Shown piece after piece: positions 12,419 to 16,509 of a DNA stretch of 16,509 bases. Within the stretch, counting starts at the first letter, position 1. The number at the start of each line of letters is the position of its first letter. Both the position numbers and the translations under genes were made by a program. The notes beneath the pieces are model-generated. The model was not told the origin of the DNA, did not search any database, and saw nothing but the letters and a program-made list of their open reading frames with translations. This DNA is from an uncultured Eubacterium sp. (GTDB taxonomy: Bacteria; Bacillota; Clostridia; Lachnospirales; Lachnospiraceae): the NCBI GenBank assembly GCA_910584345.1, contig CAJTZX010000068.1:1-16509 (forward strand). The letters run 5' to 3'.

Positions 12419-13576
12419 CTATATTTGCTCTATAATCAGCCGCCATATGGCAGCTTCCTGCGTCCAGTCCCCTTGTTCATAATATTGCGCTATTTCCCGA
12501 AATGTATATTCTGTACGCACTACATACTTTATAAAAATCTCTATAACCGCATAAACGGAATATACCTGCATTACCTGTTCCATTGTTTGCACTGTATCCG
12601 CAGCCTGATGTTCAATACGTTTTATCCAATACTTTAATTGCTGTACACGCATAATAATTTCAGATGCATCCATTCCACACTGCCACAGCCGCCGCGTCTC
12701 GCATACCCCTGCCTTCCTTTCCAAATAATCTACATCCGCAATAATCTCATATTCTTTTAAATGTACATATTTCCGGTTTTCCGGATCCTTAAATATTTCA
12801 TGAATTTGTTCATGTTCACCTGCCTGTATTAATTGTTCCATAATTTCAATCGTCTGCCGCTTCATATTTTGATATTTTAAAGTACCCTCCCAGGGTGTTG
12901 ACATCTCAAATGAGCCATCTTGTGCATATTCTTGTATAAAACGCTGGCGATAATAGCTGTAATTTGACATATCGCTGCTTTTATTATCATGAAAACACCA
13001 AACTGTTTTCTGTCGGGGCACTACTGCTTTATAGCCGGCTCGTGCAAATTCCATACATTGCGAAATGTCATAAAAATCCCATCCATCCATAATGTCTTCC
13101 CGCCATGGAATATCATACTGTGTAGCTAAAAGCAGGCCGTCCAGCGCCTGTACCTCTGCGTAGTCGTTTGTAATTTCCTTTTCGCCTTCCATTAACATTG
13201 GTATGCAATTATGTATTACTTTACCGGTATCCCATGATGAAACAGCCATCGCAGTTTTCCCTAACTTCACAGCTCCGATACATCCTACAATACCAATGCG
13301 GGTATCCTTACCAAATATTTCTAACAAATCGATCATAAAATTTTGATTTATGATGAATACATCCTGATGAATATACACTTTATACTTTGCATCCGAACTA
13401 TTCATTCCTGCATTATATCCGGCAGCCATTGATGGTGCATCCTGAATCGTTATCACATCTTTCTCAAAACCTTTTGGTACCTTAAGCCTGTCTAAATAAT
13501 AAATGCACTCTGTAACCTTATTTATATCGTTGACACATATTATAAAAGCTATTTTTTTATCGTTGGAAGCGCTCAC
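12419..13576 (-). CDS. StrF-like (GT2_5) glycosyltransferase, second of a tandem pair
   Basis: This 385-aa protein belongs to the StrF/Glyco_tranf_2_5 type. Its domain (about 8-225) has IAFIICVNDINKVTEC (9-24), GYNAGMNSSDAKYKVYIHQDVF (53-74, with the family HQD in place of the usual D-x-D), and DGLLLATQYDIPWREDIMDG (146-165). A helical C-terminal region of about 150 residues is of unknown role. It starts with GTG at 13574-13576, overlapping the previous gene's TGA as GTGA, with AGGAGG 6 nt upstream, so the pair is translationally coupled. It is clearly paralogous to the protein encoded at 13573-14697, sharing TQYDIPWREDI and SDAKYKVY/TDAKYKVY blocks. It probably adds a sugar in the same pathway, perhaps at a different linkage. 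Confidence 0.85.
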   Translation of the reverse strand: MSASNDKKIAFIICVNDINKVTECIYYLDRLKVPKGFEKDVITIQDAPSMAAGYNAGMNSSDAKYKVYIHQDVFIINQNFMIDLLEIFGKDTRIGIVGCIGAVKLGKTAMAVSSWDTGKVIHNCIPMLMEGEKEITNDYAEVQALDGLLLATQYDIPWREDIMDGWDFYDISQCMEFARAGYKAVVPRQKTVWCFHDNKSSDMSNYSYYRQRFIQEYAQDGSFEMSTPWEGTLKYQNMKRQTIEIMEQLIQAGEHEQIHEIFKDPENRKYVHLKEYEIIADVDYLERKAGVCETRRLWQCGMDASEIIMRVQQLKYWIKRIEHQAADTVQTMEQVMQVYSVYAVIEIFIKYVVRTEYTFREIAQYYEQGDWTQEAAIWRLIIEQI

Positions 13577-14697
13577 AAAAAACCTCCTATTTGCATCTCT
13601 CGAAGCATTTTTAATTTTTCAATGACAATCTCCTTTTTATAAACAGTATGTCCTGCAATTACTCTTTCTGCCACAAACCGACCATCCCCGGCTGCTATCA
13701 GTTCTAAAACATCCTGTAAAGTTTCTATCGGATAATCATACTCCAAACGCTTTAGAAAAAACCTGTATAGCGTATATTTCTCCAACAAATCATCGAGTGT
13801 CATTCCTCTTTTATAAAAACCATGCTCTACCTTATTAACTCTTTCTTCCAATATCACTTCCACAATCGCACGAATGTTTAAAATTTTTGTATCATAAGGA
13901 TAATATTTTATCAGTGCATCTAAAACTGAAATTAACAGTTCAAAATTTTCTAATTGAAATGCCTCTTCAATCTCCAGCATAATACGTTCTATTTCAATAT
14001 TTCTTTTATTTCTGAGAATCAATTGATCATTAGCTTCATAAACATATCCTGCCTCTTTATAAGCTTCACAAAATCTTTTTCTATAAAAATCATATGTGGA
14101 TAGTTTACTTGCTCCACAATCATGATGACACCATGGATATATCTGATTTACGACACCTACTTTATGGCCGGCCTGTAAAAATTCCTGACTCTGTGCGATA
14201 TCATAAAAGTCAAAACCATCAAATATATCTTCTCTCCAAGGTATATCATATTGAGTTATCATCATTAAACCATCAATAGCTTTTACACTCTCCAATGAAC
14301 CTTTCACTTCATTTAAAGATACAACTCCTGTATTCAAAGCATCCCAGGCAAATGTCTTCCCAATATTCCAATTTATCCAATACAATGCATCCGGAACTAT
14401 TCTATTGCTCCCGATAACGCCAATCATTCCGTATTCCACATGATTTTCAAAAATTGTTATAATATCCTGAATAAAATTTTTATGAAATATAAAAACATCC
14501 TGATGAAGATAAACCTTGTATTTTGCATCAGTAGAGTTCATTGCAGCATTATATCCGGCAGCTAAACTTTCTGCATCTGTAATTCCAATAATCTCCGTTT
14601 CTACTCCTTTTGGAACATTCAACCAAGAAATGTAGTCCATGCATTCTCTCATATATGCAGTATGATTATAACACACAATAAATGCTACTTTTATCAT
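13573..14697 (-). CDS. StrF-like (GT2_5) glycosyltransferase, first of a tandem pair
   Basis: This 374-aa protein is a paralogue of the next gene in the operon. The catalytic-type domain (about 1-225) contains VAFIVCYNHTAYMRECM (4-20), YNAAMNSTDAKYKVYLHQDVF (49-69) and TQYDIPWREDIFDGFDFYD (147-165). The C-terminal 140 residues are helical (for example LLISVLDALIKYYPYDTKILNIRAIVEVI, near the middle of the tail) and could be a TPR-like interaction module. GGGAGG lies about 11 nt before the ATG. The stop codon overlaps the GTG start of the following gene by four bases. Presence of two such enzymes in a row suggests a glycan made of at least two sugars added in sequence, which is inference. Confidence 0.85.
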   Translation of the reverse strand: MIKVAFIVCYNHTAYMRECMDYISWLNVPKGVETEIIGITDAESLAAGYNAAMNSTDAKYKVYLHQDVFIFHKNFIQDIITIFENHVEYGMIGVIGSNRIVPDALYWINWNIGKTFAWDALNTGVVSLNEVKGSLESVKAIDGLMMITQYDIPWREDIFDGFDFYDIAQSQEFLQAGHKVGVVNQIYPWCHHDCGASKLSTYDFYRKRFCEAYKEAGYVYEANDQLILRNKRNIEIERIMLEIEEAFQLENFELLISVLDALIKYYPYDTKILNIRAIVEVILEERVNKVEHGFYKRGMTLDDLLEKYTLYRFFLKRLEYDYPIETLQDVLELIAAGDGRFVAERVIAGHTVYKKEIVIEKLKMLREMQIGGFL

Positions 14698-14768
14698 ATC
14701 TCATTGATCCTCCCTGCCATATACCCTTTATTTCTGCGGATAATTCTTTTCTCTTTACGCCATTATGG

Positions 14769-16196
14769 TTAACAGTCTAATTCCCTGCTGATGTGTTCAA
14801 AAATATTAGCAGCTGCGTTTTGCCCAAGCATATCTACATAATCTAAATTTTCTATAAAAAATTTTTCTCTTGCATTTTTCATTACATCATTTTCATTTAG
14901 TACAACATTCTCTATAAATTCTTCTATTGATTGTTTATCAGTACCCTGCACACTATAATGAACTTCCATTAATTTATTCCCAAAATCATTAAAATACTGC
15001 CCTTCTTTTCTTAAAACCAGAAGCGGCCTATGTACATACAGATACTCAGCCAAAAAAGAAATACTGTCTAAAATCATAGCATCAGATTTTAAAAATAAAT
15101 TATGATACATCCCTTCTTCTACAACACAAGCATTTTTTAGTTTTCTCCACTTTTCCAAATAGGCATCCCACTCACTTACATTTTTAAAAACACCTTCCCT
15201 GACAGCTTTATATTTTAATTGGGGATGAGGTTTAAATACCCATACAGTTTGATCTTGAAATTTTTCGGCAATTTCCAAAAAATACAAATAATTTGATGCA
15301 AATGTCGAGAAATTAATAACTTCATTTACTAAAGTATGATGAGGAGCATAAATTATTTTTTTTGCATCAGGGTTTCCTGATTTTTGTAAAAGATCATCCC
15401 ATATACTATTATCAGGCATATCCTTTTTATAAAATGCATCCATCTTGGGATATCCTGTAAAAACTGCATTGCTGTCCCCAACAAATGCATATTTTTCCGC
15501 CATTTTTACAGAAGAAATGGTTTCTTCAAATATTTTCCAGGATACATTATGAATGCACATATTAAATTCTTCCTGAAATAAATTTCCATTTTTATTATTA
15601 TCTATCATAAATCCATATGGAATATATGTATGAAGAATATCTAAGGAATAATTCATCAAATAAAAATGTTCACGAAACAAATCTATCCATGGCGTTAACC
15701 AAATACACAATTGTGGTTTTACTCCAATTTGTTCCCATGTATATTGCACACCAGTATCAAAATTCAAAGTCTGGACTACACGTAAATTCCTTGACTGAAA
15801 ATATTTTAGGTTTTTTTCATACTCCTCTATAATCTGTTCATTTGATTGTCCCCTGACATGATTCGCTATTAAAAATATATATGGCTCAAATTTTGCTGAT
15901 TGCTCTAACAATCGGTAAAGATCATCACCAATCCAAGTTGCAGAATAATTAGCTATAAAGCCTACAATTATCTTATCTTGCTTACGTAATCTCCGTATAT
16001 TTATATTCTCAAGATATGATTTGATCTTGCAATAAATCTCTCTTCCATTTTCAAGCTTACTGGTGGTATCCCAAAGCGCATACATATAGTAATATGTAAA
16101 CCTCCCAATCGCCTGTTCATCCATTAAACCATTGTCAATCACATTTAATAATATATCTACGGCCTGCTGTTTCCAATCTATTTCTTTCTCATCCAT
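14769..16196 (-). CDS. CDP-glycerol glycerophosphotransferase-like protein
   Basis: This 475-aa protein resembles the Glyphos_transf family (TagB/TagF type), which moves glycerol-phosphate, or a related polyol- or sugar-phosphate, from a CDP donor to a growing polymer on the cytoplasmic face. Family-like motifs are GYPKMD (248-253), YAPHHT (283-288), FKPHP (321-325) and SDAMILDSISF (371-381, matching the SDYSS region of TagF). The first 65 residues are a helical extension. No transmembrane segment is evident. AGGGGA lies about 8 nt before the ATG. It follows an aminotransferase gene by 33 bp and precedes the GT pair by 71 bp. In this setting it may add a phosphodiester-linked unit to a surface glycan rather than make a classical teichoic acid. 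The exact donor is unknown. Confidence 0.8.
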   Translation of the reverse strand: MDEKEIDWKQQAVDILLNVIDNGLMDEQAIGRFTYYYMYALWDTTSKLENGREIYCKIKSYLENINIRRLRKQDKIIVGFIANYSATWIGDDLYRLLEQSAKFEPYIFLIANHVRGQSNEQIIEEYEKNLKYFQSRNLRVVQTLNFDTGVQYTWEQIGVKPQLCIWLTPWIDLFREHFYLMNYSLDILHTYIPYGFMIDNNKNGNLFQEEFNMCIHNVSWKIFEETISSVKMAEKYAFVGDSNAVFTGYPKMDAFYKKDMPDNSIWDDLLQKSGNPDAKKIIYAPHHTLVNEVINFSTFASNYLYFLEIAEKFQDQTVWVFKPHPQLKYKAVREGVFKNVSEWDAYLEKWRKLKNACVVEEGMYHNLFLKSDAMILDSISFLAEYLYVHRPLLVLRKEGQYFNDFGNKLMEVHYSVQGTDKQSIEEFIENVVLNENDVMKNAREKFFIENLDYVDMLGQNAAANIFEHISRELDC

Positions 16197-16229
16197 TTTC
16201 CAATCCCCTAATCTAAATTGTTCACCAAT

Positions 16230-16509
16230 TTATGTTTTTTGTAGTAATTGTTTCAGAGTATCAGCCAATCTGTTATTTTCTTTCTTAGATCTCACAGCAA
16301 TTCTTATATATTGCTTTCCATTCTTAATCTTACCCGATATGTCTTTGATCAATATATCCCGTTCCAAGCATCCTGCAACCAAATTTTTTGATGTAGTTCC
16401 GTTCATAATCTCACACATTAAATAATTTGCCTGCGATGGATATATTTTTAGCTCTTTTCCTGAATCCGTGAAACTCAGTTGTTTTTTACAGGAATTGCTT
16501 AGAATAGAT
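16230..16509 (-). CDS. PLP-dependent aminotransferase, C-terminal part (cut by window edge)
   Basis: The leftward frame is open to the right edge and ends at a TAA at 16230-16232, giving 92 readable residues. The sequence fits the small domain of class I/II aminotransferases related to histidinol-phosphate aminotransferase and CobD. PSQANYLMCEI is followed by LVAGCLERDILIKDIS and by YIRIAVRSKKENNRLADTL. In this family the Arg in the YIRIAVR block contacts the substrate carboxylate or phosphate. An ATG at 16418 lies inside the conserved domain and is not the start. In operons with CDP-glycerol-type transferases such proteins can be fused to a nucleotidyltransferase domain that makes a CDP-amino-alcohol; whether that holds here depends on sequence beyond the window. 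Confidence 0.8.
   Translation of the reverse strand, partial: SILSNSCKKQLSFTDSGKELKIYPSQANYLMCEIMNGTTSKNLVAGCLERDILIKDISGKIKNGKQYIRIAVRSKKENNRLADTLKQLLQKT

Noticed and set aside
12425..12637. 70-codon + strand frame opposite the StrF-like gene
   Set aside because: Antisense to a conserved glycosyltransferase gene, with no ribosome site.

Overview
The window looks like DNA from a low-to-moderate GC Bacillota, most likely a gut Clostridia/Lachnospiraceae species. The clues are strong AAAGGAG-type ribosome binding sites, AT-rich intergenic DNA with U-tailed hairpins, a secreted Ig-like protein carrying the Cys/His knuckle repeat common in Lachnospiraceae surface proteins, a DUF5688-like fragment, and teichoic-acid-type and CgeB-type transferases. 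No rRNA, tRNA, transposase, integrase or CRISPR array was seen. The taxonomic call is inference.

Region A (1-3466) looks like the replication or maintenance part of a plasmid, phage or integrative element. A leftward two-gene unit encodes a single-stranded DNA-binding protein and, 13 bp later, a ClpX-like AAA+ unfoldase. The unfoldase lacks the zinc-binding domain but keeps the nucleotide-binding motifs and the IGF ClpP-docking tripeptide. The unit ends in GC-rich hairpins. Upstream of ssb is about 1.2 kb without a credible gene. It holds some sixteen copies of a 12-bp motif, TGTAGCACTTTT, in both orientations, an AT-rich core, and three diverged ~200-bp modules. This is the best candidate for something undescribed: an iteron-type origin or a dense regulator-binding region.

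Region B (3467-9191) is accessory cargo. It holds small leftward genes of unknown function, a secreted Ig-like/Cys-knuckle protein, a lipoprotein with a near-perfect sigma-A promoter, and two Xre-family regulators. It also holds a recombination scar where the first 13 codons of another xre gene abut, tail to tail, a DUF5688-like gene that has lost its C-terminus. Several of these genes have their own hairpin terminator, and one terminator cassette occurs twice.

Region C (9417-16509) is a leftward glycan-assembly operon cut by the right window edge. In transcription order it encodes the C-terminus of a PLP-dependent aminotransferase, a CDP-glycerol glycerophosphotransferase-like protein, two tandem StrF-like (GT2_5-type) glycosyltransferases with coupled GTGA stop/start, and two CgeB-like glycosyltransferases, followed by a strong terminator. 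Together they probably build and attach a phosphate-linked or amino-sugar-containing surface glycan (capsule, teichoic-acid-like polymer or flagellin/S-layer decoration). The actual acceptor cannot be read from this window.
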